From assembly GCF_000317475.1 (NCBI RefSeq), contig NC_019729.1, positions 3,982,501-4,046,500 of the forward strand: a DNA stretch of 64,000 nucleotides, written 5' to 3'. This document shows positions 46,301 to 55,087 of the stretch, one piece after another. The stretch's first letter is position 1. Each line of letters starts with the position of its first letter. Position numbers and translations under genes: made by a program. Source of the DNA: Oscillatoria nigro-viridis PCC 7112 (lineage in GTDB: Bacteria > Cyanobacteriota > Cyanobacteriia > Cyanobacteriales > Microcoleaceae). Below the pieces are notes generated by a model. The model saw only the letters and a list, made by a program, of their open reading frames with translations. It was not told the origin of the DNA and searched no databases.

Positions 46301-46458
46301 GGGGATCGACTCGTGATAGGTAAAATACCTTTGTAAAGGATTGTAACAAAACAGCAGTCCAAAGGTTAAACTTCATTACGGAGTATACAGTTAGAAATAG
46401 ACCGTGATATTCTCTATGATTATTAGAAAATACTACAAACCCAAAGCAGGAGAACACT

Positions 46459-46659
46459 TTGAACTCTACTTTAAAACAGTACCCGGCTTGCTCTCTTCGC
46501 GAAGATGTCAGTGAGTACGTAGCACACCTACAGCTTCACATGACGTTACAAGCTCGCAACTTGCTCCCTACCATTACCACTGCTAAGGATAGTCGCGAAC
46601 AACTGTTGCAGCAGACTCAGGCTCATTTTGAGAAACGAGTTTCTCGACAAGCTATTTAA
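46459..46659 (+). CDS. Small hypothetical protein with TTG start
   Basis: A TTG at 46459 follows a good ribosome site (caggagaac), giving 66 residues rich in Gln, Leu and Arg (MNSTLKQYPACSLREDVSEYV..., HFEKRVSRQ), predicted helical and soluble. A perfect terminator lies 55 bases after the stop. Both signals support a real short gene, but I do not recognise the family. Confidence 0.55.
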   Translation: MNSTLKQYPACSLREDVSEYVAHLQLHMTLQARNLLPTITTAKDSREQLLQQTQAHFEKRVSRQAI

Positions 46660-46713
46660 ACAAATTTTACGATCGCCCGCAGTCGATCGAACTTTCCCAC
46701 ATTTCAGCATCCC

Positions 46714-46750
46714 AGAAACCCGGTAGCCTCAAAAATACCGGGTTTCTTTT
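46714..46750 (+). terminator. Rho-independent terminator
   Basis: A perfect 12-base stem agaaacccggta (46714-46725) pairs with taccgggtttct (46736-46747), with a 10-base loop and T-rich end. It ends the small gene before it and insulates the Omp85 gene 10 bases later. Confidence 0.8.
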
Positions 46751-46759
46751 CGGCTAATT

Positions 46760-48916
46760 ATGCAGGGGGCTCGGTTTTGGGTAATATGCGTTGGGTGTGC
46801 TTTAAATTTAATGTCTATGCGAATTCCGATTATTGCATTTTTGACTTTGGCGGCGCTGGCTGGCGGCGAATTGGCAGCGCGGGCGATCGATCCGAGTGCC
46901 GCACCGACTGAGGCCCTGTTGAGAGAGGGAACCGCAGAAATTGACAGGCGAGACGCCTGTCCCACAAGGGGACAGAGGGAGGAAGATCGGGTAATTGGTG
47001 ATAACTTAACGTTAAACCGACCGTCTCTGTTGTTTGTAGCGAAGTCTAGATCCCCCCTAACCAAGGGCGGGCACGGGGGCACCGCCCCTACTAAGGGGGG
47101 GACAAGAAATCTGCTCAAAGTCCCCCTTCTTAAGGGGGATTTAGGGGGATCTAGACTTGATGACAAGCGACATTTGTTATCGGTTCCAGTCTTAAATAGT
47201 CACCAATCGGATGAGGTGAGTCTCACATCTGACACCATTCTCCTGAACGGGCAAGATGCCCGTGAAGCGAGAGATGAATTGTTGTGTGGAACAGGCATCT
47301 TGCCTGTTCATCAAAAGCTGATTGAAAATGGTGCAGCATCTCTCAAGAACGGTGCAGCATCTGTCAAGAACGGGCAAGATGCCCGTGAAGCCAGAGATGA
47401 ATTGTTTGGTGGCACAGGAATGTTGGCTGAAGTACCCGCAGCGCAGCTATCCCCTAGGGAATCGCCCTCACTCAAGTCCAGCCACAACAAAGATTTTACA
47501 TCTCTGTTAAAAACTCCGGCGACGATCGCGGCACAAGCCGAAACCCCCGAAGCAGTAAACAGCAACGCCCAACAGTTAGGCGGTACTCTAAAAATCAGTC
47601 AAGCCAACAATGCTGAAGGCGTTTACGTTGCAGAGGTGAAAATTCGCTTTGTTAATTCCCGAGGGGAAGCTGTTGATAGAAAAGGGAATCCAATTGAGGG
47701 CAGAATTTCGGAAGATTTTATCCGAGGCGAGCTCAAACTCAAGCCGGGGGATAACTACAGCCGGGAAGTTGTACGATCGGATTTGCAGCAGTTGCAGCAA
47801 TTGGGATTGTTTGAGAAAGTTACGGTTTCGATCGAAGAAGTTGGCACGGATGTTAATGTAATCTACAACGTTCAAGAGCGATCGGCTCGCTCTTTTAGCG
47901 TGAGTGCCAGTCTTAGTGATGATGTTGGCGTTGCGCTTCCTCTTTCATATACCGATCGAACTTTCGGAACAACCCCGCAGCGGCTGGCGGTGGAACTTCA
48001 GCCCAGCCTCCGAGGTATCCAGTACGATGTCGAGTTTGTCAGCCCTTACGTTGCCGCCGAAGACCGTTTGGGATACAGTGTGAGAGCTTTTGGCGATCGC
48101 AGAATATCGGAAATTTTCAACAAAGATATTGATTTGCCCAACGGAGACCGGGTACGGGAAATTCGGATGGGGGGAAATCTCAGGTTTACCAGACCTTTGG
48201 GCGATTGGCAATCGACTTTGGGATTAAATTATACAAACATCAGCACGCGCGATCGCAACTTAAATATCGCCCGCCGCGACGAACTCGGAAATCCTCTCAC
48301 ATTCAGCGGCAGCGGCGTTGACGACTTATACACTGTTTCTTTTGGCGCAATGCTCGATCGGCGGGACAATCCCTTCAACCCTACCAGCGGCTCGATTCTC
48401 AGCCTCAGCACCGAGCAGTCGATACCTCTGGGGCGAGGCAACATTGTGAGCAACAGGATGTTGGCGAATTATATACAGTATGTACCAGTAACTTTGTTGG
48501 GCATCAGCGAGTCCGAAGCCTTGCCCGAAATGCTGGCTTTTAACTTGCAAGCGGGGACGGTAATCGGGGATTTGCCACCGACGGAAGCTTTTCGCCTCGG
48601 CGGCCGCAATTCGGTGCGGGGTTACGACGGCGGGGATATTGGCAGCGGCCGGAGTTATTTTTTGGCTTCCGGTGAATATCGGTTTCCTGTAGGTCAAGAT
48701 GTCGGCGGCGTGATATTTGTTGATTTTGCGTCGGATTTGGGAACGGGAGATAGCGTACTCGGAAAACCGGCGGTAGTCAGGGACAAACCGGGGACTGGGG
48801 CGGGTGTTGGGGTGGGTGTGAGGGTGCGATCGTCCTTGGGATTAATTCGCTTAGATGTGGGTGTTAGCGACTCCGGCGACATCAAATTTATACTCGGTAC
48901 AAAGCAACGTTTTTGA
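46760..48916 (+). CDS. Omp85-family outer-membrane assembly protein (BamA/Toc75-like), with repeat-derived linker
   Basis: This 718-residue product has a signal peptide (MSMRIPIIAFLTLAALAGG; ATG 46811 is an alternative start). A long low-complexity linker spans about 50-260. A POTRA domain of the conserved type follows (FIRGELKLKPGDNYSREVVRSDLQQLQQLGLFEKVTVSIEEVG, about 305-370). The C-terminal bacterial surface-antigen barrel (about 385-718) ends DSGDIKFILGTKQRF and includes the lid-loop motif FRLGGRNSVRGYDGGDIG (VRGY Arg). Omp85 proteins fold outer-membrane proteins; cyanobacterial forms usually have three POTRA domains, and only one is clear here. The linker is largely built from dispersed repeats in frame. 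Confidence 0.88.
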   Translation: MQGARFWVICVGCALNLMSMRIPIIAFLTLAALAGGELAARAIDPSAAPTEALLREGTAEIDRRDACPTRGQREEDRVIGDNLTLNRPSLLFVAKSRSPLTKGGHGGTAPTKGGTRNLLKVPLLKGDLGGSRLDDKRHLLSVPVLNSHQSDEVSLTSDTILLNGQDAREARDELLCGTGILPVHQKLIENGAASLKNGAASVKNGQDAREARDELFGGTGMLAEVPAAQLSPRESPSLKSSHNKDFTSLLKTPATIAAQAETPEAVNSNAQQLGGTLKISQANNAEGVYVAEVKIRFVNSRGEAVDRKGNPIEGRISEDFIRGELKLKPGDNYSREVVRSDLQQLQQLGLFEKVTVSIEEVGTDVNVIYNVQERSARSFSVSASLSDDVGVALPLSYTDRTFGTTPQRLAVELQPSLRGIQYDVEFVSPYVAAEDRLGYSVRAFGDRRISEIFNKDIDLPNGDRVREIRMGGNLRFTRPLGDWQSTLGLNYTNISTRDRNLNIARRDELGNPLTFSGSGVDDLYTVSFGAMLDRRDNPFNPTSGSILSLSTEQSIPLGRGNIVSNRMLANYIQYVPVTLLGISESEALPEMLAFNLQAGTVIGDLPPTEAFRLGGRNSVRGYDGGDIGSGRSYFLASGEYRFPVGQDVGGVIFVDFASDLGTGDSVLGKPAVVRDKPGTGAGVGVGVRVRSSLGLIRLDVGVSDSGDIKFILGTKQRF
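46943..47473 (+). repeat. Cluster of at least five dispersed repeat units within the Omp85 coding region
   Basis: Visible units are gacaggcgagacgcctgtc (46943-46961); the agatcccccctaa... / ...ggggggatctagac palindrome with a gggcgggcacgggggcaccg core (about 47046-47156); two aacgggcaagatgcccgtga units (about 47256 and 47369) with an inverted ggaacaggcatcttgcctgt between them (about 47288); and a gcgcagctatcccctaggga unit (about 47443-47473). The reading frame stays open through all of them. Confidence 0.8.
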
Positions 48917-49208
48917 AGCAAGTCATCAGTCAGCAGTCATTAGTCACGAGTTAAGTGTAGGGGCGGGTTTCACCAATCATCTATCTCAGAAACCAACAAT
49001 ATAATAAACCCGCCCCCACGAACACGACAAATCCGAATCTACATTTTTTGGATTCGATCGAACATCAGGTTAATCTGGGTTATCGGTTGTGTGGGGGCGG
49101 GTTTACAAGATTGTTTGCGGTCATCAGATATTGTTGGTAAAACCCTCTCCTACAGGATGCGTGAAGATACAAGAAGCGATTTCAATCGCCACTTGCTAAA
49201 AAAAGGTT
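48917..49208. repeat. Intergenic repeats between the Omp85 and haloperoxidase genes
   Basis: gtaggggcgggttt (about 48957) and aaacccgcccccac (about 49006-49019) form an inverted pair. A third arm, tgtgggggcgggttt, stands at about 49090. Short cagtcat heptamer-like words precede them. No gene is seen. Confidence 0.55.
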
Positions 49209-50870
49209 TCAGCCTACGGTTTTAAACAGATTTTGCGCGACGAAATTGCCGACCGCCAAACCCGTTGGCAGCGCATCATCAACCGTAGCCTCGCGCACGT
49301 GCACGCCGCCGTAAACCCGGCTGATGGCATCCTCATAAGCAGCATCGTAAAAACTGTTGTAAGTGCGCGTTACACCGGGCATTTCTTGGGAAACTGCCGT
49401 AAAAGAGTAGTTGTCACCAAAAAAGTTGGTCATCACTCCGGCAAATGCACCGCTAAAAGTCGAATGTCCAGAGATGTAATCTGGGAAGGGCGGGGTGGGG
49501 CTCAGTAGGGGCTCCCATTCCGGGTCAGTCACCGTTCCTGAAATGCCTTTTTTCTCGCCAAATCCCCCGGTAATCAAATCGTCAGGTCGGGGTTGAATGA
49601 CTTTGCTGTTGTACTTGGCATCCCAAGCCACAATCCCAGCATCGGCCAAAGCGACGTTCAACTCGGCAAACAAGCGGGCATTTTCCGGGACGGTTGTTTC
49701 CTCGCGCATGGCGACTTCTTCAGCAATTTGGTTCAATTGTCCGTAAGGCCGGAAAGTGTCGGCGCGATCGTCCGCCCAGAAAATCGCGATTTCGGTTTGG
49801 TCGGGAGTCCGCGTCACGGTGGTGTTTGCGGTACTCTGTTTCCCCCCCAACAGTCGAACTTCTTCCAAGTCTTGCACGAAGCGATCGGTTCCCGGTACGC
49901 CATCTAAGCCTTTCGGGGCAAAGGCTGCGGTGTTGGGGATAGCGAAGGGCTTGACTTTGCCCCAGTTTGGCCCTAGTGCCGCGCCTTTGTTGGGGCCTTC
50001 TGTTTTCGGTCGCCAAACGTAATCACCCTCTGGGGGAACGTAAGGGGCATTGTTGCTGGAACCGTCGTTGGCGCGGGAGGCGAGGATGGTGTCAGCAACG
50101 AAGTTCCCAAAGGCGACTCCATCGGCCTCGGCTTGCGGTGTGTCGTCGATCTCTGCTAGGGATCGGGCGAGTTGTCGATCGAATAATTGAGTTTGATTTG
50201 GCAGCAGTGTCACTAACGCTTTGTGGGCTGCTGCTGCTGCTGCTGCTTCCTCGGATGCGCCAATGGGGGCGGGAGTGTTGACAGCATAGGACGTGTGAGT
50301 GCGATCGAACGCATTCACCGCATCGTAAACTGAGAGGGAAGTAATCGCCATCAGGCGCGACCCTACAGTAGGCGGCACGCCCCGTCCCGCTTTCCCTTCA
50401 GCTTGGATCGCATTTAAAGCGGTGGCATTCCAGTCGATGACAACATCGCTTCCGGTGGCCGAAACCAGTTTTGAGATTTGCTTGGTGTTATTGTTCTGGT
50501 TAATTTCGGCAATCAGGTTGCAAGCCCCCGGAGCTCCAACCGAGGTCATGTTGCCATAGTTCAACCTAACGGTTGTGGATTGTCCCGGAAGCAGGTTGAC
50601 TTGTTGGATAGTGGAGGTTAGCAAGCAATCGTTGACTAATTTGCCGTCTGGGGCGCGATCGATGGTCGAGTCTGTGGAAGTGTAGAGTTTGACTGTGACG
50701 GGGCCTGTGACTGGTGCGGAACCTTGATTTGTCAGCTTCACGTTGACTTTAGCTCGATCGCCCATTTCAATAGTTTTGGGCAAATCTATCTTGCTGAATT
50801 TAGCCACTAAATCCCCTTGAGAGGGAAGTAAATTTTGAGCTGTTACTAGATCTACAACTTCCTGATCCAT
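49209..50870 (-). CDS. Vanadium-dependent haloperoxidase-type protein with N-terminal CARDB domain
   Basis: The start is set at ATG 50870, with an aagaagg ribosome site 9 bases upstream; the longer frame starts with GTG. The 553-residue protein begins with a CARDB-like beta domain (LPKTIEMGDRAKVNVKLTNQGSAPVTGPVTVKLY, about 25-125). The vanadium haloperoxidase/PAP2-like domain then shows KYNSKVIQPRPDDL (Lys and Arg), FPDYISGHSTFSGAFAG (Ser-Gly-His) and SRVYGGVHVREA (Arg and the vanadate-ligand His). All vanadate-pocket residues are thus present. Activity could be halide oxidation or phosphatase. No clear signal peptide is seen. Confidence 0.85.
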   Translation of the reverse strand: MDQEVVDLVTAQNLLPSQGDLVAKFSKIDLPKTIEMGDRAKVNVKLTNQGSAPVTGPVTVKLYTSTDSTIDRAPDGKLVNDCLLTSTIQQVNLLPGQSTTVRLNYGNMTSVGAPGACNLIAEINQNNNTKQISKLVSATGSDVVIDWNATALNAIQAEGKAGRGVPPTVGSRLMAITSLSVYDAVNAFDRTHTSYAVNTPAPIGASEEAAAAAAAHKALVTLLPNQTQLFDRQLARSLAEIDDTPQAEADGVAFGNFVADTILASRANDGSSNNAPYVPPEGDYVWRPKTEGPNKGAALGPNWGKVKPFAIPNTAAFAPKGLDGVPGTDRFVQDLEEVRLLGGKQSTANTTVTRTPDQTEIAIFWADDRADTFRPYGQLNQIAEEVAMREETTVPENARLFAELNVALADAGIVAWDAKYNSKVIQPRPDDLITGGFGEKKGISGTVTDPEWEPLLSPTPPFPDYISGHSTFSGAFAGVMTNFFGDNYSFTAVSQEMPGVTRTYNSFYDAAYEDAISRVYGGVHVREATVDDALPTGLAVGNFVAQNLFKTVG

Positions 50871-51175
50871 TGATGTGACCTTCTTAAAAATTTCCAGCTT
50901 TTTGTTTTCTTGCTTCAAAACTATCCGACGATGTACCCCTTCCACCAGTTCTTATTGAAATCTTTATAAAAATCCACCTATTCACCATTGCTTTGTTTAA
51001 TCTTTATAAATATGCTGAGCATTCCCTATCACTGAGTAAGTGCGGATATTTTTACTCAACTTTATTCTCAATCTCTGTTCGTAATTTATGTAAACCAGGC
51101 TACATATAACTTATTGATAATTATAAATAATAACTTGTTTATCTACTATCTTCAGAACTAGAACAGAGCCTCGGT

Positions 51176-51401
51176 AGGGACACAACATTGTTGTGTCCTG
51201 TGTTGTAGGCAATGGAGAATTGCTATATATGTTTGTGGTATTAATCGGAACTCAGTGCAATACAGCACCTCGCTAGGGATACAACAATGTTGTGTCCTGT
51301 GTTGCAGGCAATTGAGAATTGCTAGATATTTGTGGTATTCATCGAATCGGCAGGGACACAACAATGTTGTGTCCTGTGTTGCAGGCAATTGAGAATTGCT
51401 A
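51176..51401. repeat. Three copies of a 50-bp palindromic repeat
   Basis: Copies lie at 51176-51225, 51275-51324 and 51352-51401. Each starts with the near-perfect palindrome ggacacaacaatgttgtgtc and continues tgtgttgcaggcaattgaga to attgcta, with only a few base differences between copies. Spacers differ in length and sequence. Confidence 0.9.
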
Positions 51402-51451
51402 CATTTATCCTAATATAGCCTTTCGAGCGTAACATGAGGTACTCTCGCGGG

Positions 51452-51489
51452 CATAGGGTATAGGGCATAGGGCATAGGGCATAGGGCAT
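51452..51489. repeat. Heptamer tandem repeat (cataggg)
   Basis: About six tandem copies of cataggg, the second reading tataggg, make another short tandemly repeated heptamer of the cyanobacterial type. Confidence 0.8.
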
Positions 51490-51538
51490 CACTTGCGAGC
51501 GGTATGTACCTCATTTTATTGAGAACCGCTATAACTGG

Positions 51539-52837
51539 TTAACGCTTGGGTTTCTTCAGATCAACATTTTTCGGTTTAGCGGCCGGAGTGCGCGGATAAA
51601 ACTTAAACTTATTGAGCGCAGCACTTGCCGATTTAGCCACACCGCTATCTATATCTCGCAAAGCTTTTTGCAACAGCGGAATCACTTTTTCAGACTTAAT
51701 CATTGCTAGTGCTTCCACAGCAGCTTCGCGCACCTCCGGGTGAATATCTTGAGCTAATTTTCCCAAGGTTTCTATTGCTCGCTGACCTTCTGCTCTCAGA
51801 GCATTAGCAGCAGCTATTTTACCTAAAGCAGACGCTGCAAACTTGCGAGTTTCTTTGTCCTGACTTTGAACGCATCCCATCAACTGCGGTAGGGAATAGC
51901 TTGGTGCTTGTCTGGTAATTGGAAGCTGTTGTTCGACTGGTGGTTGATGTAAATCACTGGGTTGCGGTTCCGAAAAATCTGTGTAATTTAACTCTTCTTC
52001 AACTTCTGTTTGATTTAACTCACTTGACTGTTCCTGCCAAACTTCTTGTTGTGGTAAATATTCTCCAAATTCTGTTGAATTTAACTGACTGAACTGCTGC
52101 TCCGGGACTTCTTGTTGTACATTACTCTCGTACTGCTCTTGCAAAGACCTGATAGTAGCTTGCATCTGAGCTTCGTGAGTTCTCAACTGCTCGTGAGCCG
52201 CTTGCAACTGACTCTCGTATTGCTCTTGCAAAGCCTCCATATTTAACTGCATCTCAACCTCGCGGTTCTCATATTCTTCAGCAGTTTGCCTCAAGCGAAT
52301 TTCGTGTTCATTTTGCAAGTTTTGCAAATGTTGCTCCATCTGAGCTTGATAATTTAGATGCAATTCGTCAGCAACTCTAAGTAAATGATGTTCGTGTTCT
52401 GCTTGCAAAGATTGGATATTTTGCTGCATCCTAGCATTGTTAGCAGCTTCTAATTCCTCGCTGATTTGTCGCCGCAGCTCATGCTCGTCTACGCTGGCAA
52501 CTTGTTGGATCTGACTGTCGCGTTCTGCCTGAAGTTGTTGGAGCTGATTTTCATATTGAGCCGCAACTTGTTTGAGCTGGTTTTCGTATTGGGTAGTAAC
52601 TTGTCTGAGTAAATTTTCGTGTTCGATAGTAGCTTTTCTAAGCTGATTTTCCCGTTCTCCTTGCTGAGATTCGACAGCTTGTTGCACCCGAGACATCTGA
52701 GCTAATTCTATTTCCTCACTAATTCTGCGAGTTTGCTGCAAGTATTCTTGTTTTTGCTTGTTTAAGCGCTTTTCATACAACCAATAAGCAACTGCTACCC
52801 CTGCCAAAAAACCTACGATCGCTCCTATGATACCCAC
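51539..52837 (-). CDS. Membrane-anchored coiled-coil protein with C-terminal HEAT repeats
   Basis: The 432-residue protein has an N-terminal membrane anchor (GIIGAIVGFLAGVAVAYWLY, 2-21), about 210 residues of Gln/Glu-rich coiled coil with a repeated QYENQLQQ-type motif, and a Pro/Gln-rich linker. About 110 residues of PBS-lyase-type HEAT repeats follow (KFAASALGKIAAANALRAEG, HPEVREAAVEALAMIKSEKVIPLLQKALRDIDSGVAKSASAALN), and the tail is basic. No enzyme motif is present; a scaffold role in the membrane is inference. Confidence 0.7.
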   Translation of the reverse strand: MGIIGAIVGFLAGVAVAYWLYEKRLNKQKQEYLQQTRRISEEIELAQMSRVQQAVESQQGERENQLRKATIEHENLLRQVTTQYENQLKQVAAQYENQLQQLQAERDSQIQQVASVDEHELRRQISEELEAANNARMQQNIQSLQAEHEHHLLRVADELHLNYQAQMEQHLQNLQNEHEIRLRQTAEEYENREVEMQLNMEALQEQYESQLQAAHEQLRTHEAQMQATIRSLQEQYESNVQQEVPEQQFSQLNSTEFGEYLPQQEVWQEQSSELNQTEVEEELNYTDFSEPQPSDLHQPPVEQQLPITRQAPSYSLPQLMGCVQSQDKETRKFAASALGKIAAANALRAEGQRAIETLGKLAQDIHPEVREAAVEALAMIKSEKVIPLLQKALRDIDSGVAKSASAALNKFKFYPRTPAAKPKNVDLKKPKR

Positions 52838-52882
52838 AATTGAGATCCTCCCGACAAAATAGTGATGCTGGACTTTTTACAT

Positions 52883-53461
52883 TTAACCATACAGCCTCCT
52901 GTAACCGCCCAGTAGCAACAGCCAGGCTGTCACTGCGAGCCAGTGAACCGCCACCGCAGGCCAGATAGAACCGCTTTGCAGGTATGCGAGGGAGCACGCA
53001 ACTCCCAAAATTGCCGCCAGTAGCAAAAACACTGGATTCATAAAGGTCGATCGACCAACCGGGTAAAAAGTCAGCGCGTTCAGCGGGTGGTAAACTACAA
53101 AAACCGCCAAACTCGCGCATCCCCAAAACCACAGCATTAACCCAGAAGCATTCTCGAACGGGTGCGGCAGCATTAACACGCGGAAATATACTTCCTCGGT
53201 GATACCGGGACTTAACAAACAGCCAACGAGCACTCCCACAATTGTAGCCCTGGAGGTTTGCACATCAACTTTCAAAAATCCCGACCAAAAACCGATAGGA
53301 AGCGCCATCGAAGTGTAAACCAGCGCGAGCATAGCTGCAACCAGCCAATCAGTGAAATCGGGAATAGTTGAAAAAGCTAGGGTGACGCGGCGTACCAGCA
53401 ATCCCAGCAGCGCCATCGCACTAAAATTTAACATAATCAAACCGATCCTTAAAATTTTCAA
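52883..53461 (-). CDS. CPBP-family intramembrane protease-like protein
   Basis: This 192-residue, strongly hydrophobic protein with several membrane helices holds the CPBP/Abi (type II CAAX protease-like) signature: SPGITEEVYFRVLMLP (the EExxxR motif) and later VVYHPLNAL and VAVHWLAVTAW, which supply the conserved histidines. The family cleaves within membranes and includes bacteriocin-immunity proteins; a substrate is not evident. It is divergent from acyP, with 32 bases between their starts. Confidence 0.85.
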   Translation of the reverse strand: MKILRIGLIMLNFSAMALLGLLVRRVTLAFSTIPDFTDWLVAAMLALVYTSMALPIGFWSGFLKVDVQTSRATIVGVLVGCLLSPGITEEVYFRVLMLPHPFENASGLMLWFWGCASLAVFVVYHPLNALTFYPVGRSTFMNPVFLLLAAILGVACSLAYLQSGSIWPAVAVHWLAVTAWLLLLGGYRRLYG

Positions 53462-53493
53462 ACAGATGTTAGCAGTAAGTTGAGCCGTTTATT

Positions 53494-53808
53494 ATGCAAA
53501 ACCAATCATTGCCGCCCGTCAGAGTCCGCGTTTTTGTTTCGGGATTAGTTCAAGGAGTAGGATACCGATATTCAACGATGAATCAAGCAAAGTATTTCGG
53601 CTTGGGCGGCTGGGTAAGAAATCTCCCCGATGGGCGCGTCGAGGCTGTCTTTGAAGGCTCCAAAAAAGCTGTGGAAGAAATGATTAGTTGGTGCCGCCGC
53701 GGCCCCACCGGTGCTACGGTTAGCGAGTTGGTTTTGGCATACGAAGACGCGGAGGGCGATTCCCTTCAAGATAGCTCCGCTTCAGGCACTTTTGAGATCC
53801 GCCGATAA
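53494..53808 (+). CDS. acyP: Acylphosphatase, with a repeat-derived C-terminal segment
   Basis: The 104-residue protein carries the acylphosphatase signatures VRVFVSGLVQGVGYRYST (catalytic Arg) and GLGGWVRNLPDGRVEAVFEG (catalytic Asn), then the second half AVEEMISWCRRGPTGATVSELVL. It hydrolyses acyl phosphates in the cytosol. The family normally ends soon after this with a short strand closing in F.I+R. Here EDAEGDSLQDSSASG lies before the final TFEIRR and is encoded by an inverted copy of a dispersed repeat. Confidence 0.92.
   Translation: MQNQSLPPVRVRVFVSGLVQGVGYRYSTMNQAKYFGLGGWVRNLPDGRVEAVFEGSKKAVEEMISWCRRGPTGATVSELVLAYEDAEGDSLQDSSASGTFEIRR
53753..53788 (-). repeat. Inverted copy of the 'gtgaagcgaagctatc' repeat inside acyP
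   Basis: The minus strand reads gtgcctgaagcggagctatc followed by ttgaagggaatcgccctc, matching the core and tail of the copies at 3406 and 4087. It encodes GDSLQDSSASG in frame in acyP. Confidence 0.65.
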
Positions 53809-53828
53809 AACAATAAAGGGAATAAACT

Positions 53829-53900
53829 GCGGTTGAAACCGCTACTGTAGAAACGAGTTCTGCCTTGTATAAGGCAGGCTTCGCTCACGCTGACTAAAGA
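53829..53900 (+). repeat. Dispersed repeat downstream of acyP
   Basis: gcggttgaaaccgctactgt is followed by gaaacgagttctgccttgta and aaggcaggcttcgctcacgc: the same palindrome as at 17536 and 34497 with a different tail. Confidence 0.6.
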
Positions 53901-53938
53901 ATCAATCGCAGAAAAAGCGCGAATTTGGTATTGCCAAT

Positions 53939-54589
53939 TTATCGATGATTAGCAAGTTGACTTAATTTAGCAAACAACTGAGCAACTTTGGTCAAATCTT
54001 TATCTCCCGGCGCTATTTCTACGCCGCTAGAAAGGTCAACGCCGCTGAAGTTATAGCCGATCGCGCTATCAATTGCATTTAAAATATTATCCGGTGTTAA
54101 ACCGCCCGCCAGCAGCCAAGGACACTGCGGTCTAAACTCTGATAGCATCATCCAGTCGATCGTTTTACCAGTACCGCCCAATTGCTCTGGATGGTAAGCA
54201 TCCAGCAGTAAAGTATCAACACGAACAGCATAAACAGCAGCGGTGGCTAAAGTTTCAGGAGTCTTAACTCTCAGGGCTTTGATAATTTCAATTCCCGGCA
54301 AAAACTCCCGCAGCCGATCGCAATATTCCGCCGTTTCATTTCCGTGCAACTGCACCCCGCTTAAATTTGACTCTGCGGCTACTTGACAGATATTTTCTAT
54401 TGTGGTGTTGGCAAAAACGCCGATGCGATCGACATTTTTCGGCAACTGCTCGACAATCAGGCGAATTGTTTCTGGGCTGACATAGCGCGGGGAAGCCGGC
54501 ACGCAGATAAACCCCAAAGCCTGGGCTCCCAAGCGGGCGATCGCAATTCCTTGGTCTAATTTAGTGATTCCGCAAATTTTAACCCGCAC
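53939..54589 (-). CDS. trpF: Phosphoribosylanthranilate isomerase
   Basis: The start is taken at GTG 54589 because it gives the family N-terminus ([14 protein letters not shown]) and follows a ggagg ribosome site by 7 bases; the longer frame begins with TTG. The 216-residue TIM barrel shows VKICGIT with the catalytic Cys, [47 protein letters not shown] with the catalytic Asp, [11 protein letters not shown] and [11 protein letters not shown] (phosphate binding). It converts phosphoribosylanthranilate to CdRP in tryptophan synthesis. It is divergent from psaK. Confidence 0.95.
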   Translation of the reverse strand: MRVKICGITKLDQGIAIARLGAQALGFICVPASPRYVSPETIRLIVEQLPKNVDRIGVFANTTIENICQVAAESNLSGVQLHGNETAEYCDRLREFLPGIEIIKALRVKTPETLATAAVYAVRVDTLLLDAYHPEQLGGTGKTIDWMMLSEFRPQCPWLLAGGLTPDNILNAIDSAIGYNFSGVDLSSGVEIAPGDKDLTKVAQLFAKLSQLANHR

Positions 54590-54676
54590 TCCCGGTCCTC
54601 CGTTCCGAATTTGTATCAAAATATCAACGAATTGTTAACTATTAAAACAAATCTTAGTTTAATGCAAACAGCTTTT

Positions 54677-54682
54677 TATAAT
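54677..54682 (+). promoter_or_regulatory. Probable -10 element of psaK
   Basis: TATAAT lies 41-46 bases before the psaK ATG. The -35 region 17 bases upstream (TTAGTT) is weak. The position would give a 5' leader of about 35 bases. Pattern match only. Confidence 0.4.
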
Positions 54683-54722
54683 CTTGGAAATCAATTTATC
54701 TGTGAAATCAGGAGATAAGAAC

Positions 54723-55007
54723 ATGATCGCCTCATCTTTGCTGTTAGCCGTACAATCTACCGCTCCCTCAACACCCGAGTGGTCGCCAACGGTAGGACTG
54801 ACAATGATTTTATGTAATTTGTTGGCGATCGCGATCGGCTACTACGGCATAAACAAGCAAAACCGAGGCAAGGGCCCAGCTTTACCCGTTGCAGTGCCTG
54901 GAATGTTCAAAGGCTTCGGCATACCAGAATTGCTGGCAACAACCAGCTTCGGCCACTTGCTCGGAGCCGGAGTAATCTTGGGCTTGGGTAACGCCGGAGT
55001 TCTGTAA
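54723..55007 (+). CDS. psaK: Photosystem I reaction centre subunit PsaK
   Basis: The start is ATG 54723, preceded by an aggaga ribosome site; an upstream frame extension is not PsaK-like. The 94-residue protein has two transmembrane helices joined by a cytoplasmic loop: VGLTMILCNLLAIAIGYYGI, the loop KQNRGKGPALP, and FGIPELLATTSFGHLLGAGVILGL. This matches PsaK, a peripheral antenna-side subunit of photosystem I that supports state transitions and IsiA/phycobilisome association. The short N-terminal leader is normal for cyanobacterial PsaK. Confidence 0.95.
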   Translation: MIASSLLLAVQSTAPSTPEWSPTVGLTMILCNLLAIAIGYYGINKQNRGKGPALPVAVPGMFKGFGIPELLATTSFGHLLGAGVILGLGNAGVL

Positions 55008-55087
55008 AAATCAGCGCCAGGGGAAAGGCAAGGGGAAGAAAAGATATAATAGAAACTCTTTCTTGCTCTCCTTTCCCAGGAAACTTC

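Larger units (their letters stand above)
50871..51538. other. Gene-free interval with hairpin repeats and a heptamer tract
   Basis: No gene is seen in about 670 bases. The first 270 are A+T-rich and hold the haloperoxidase upstream region. Then follow three 50-base hairpin repeats (51176-51401) and a cataggg heptamer tract (about 51452-51489). Confidence 0.7.
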
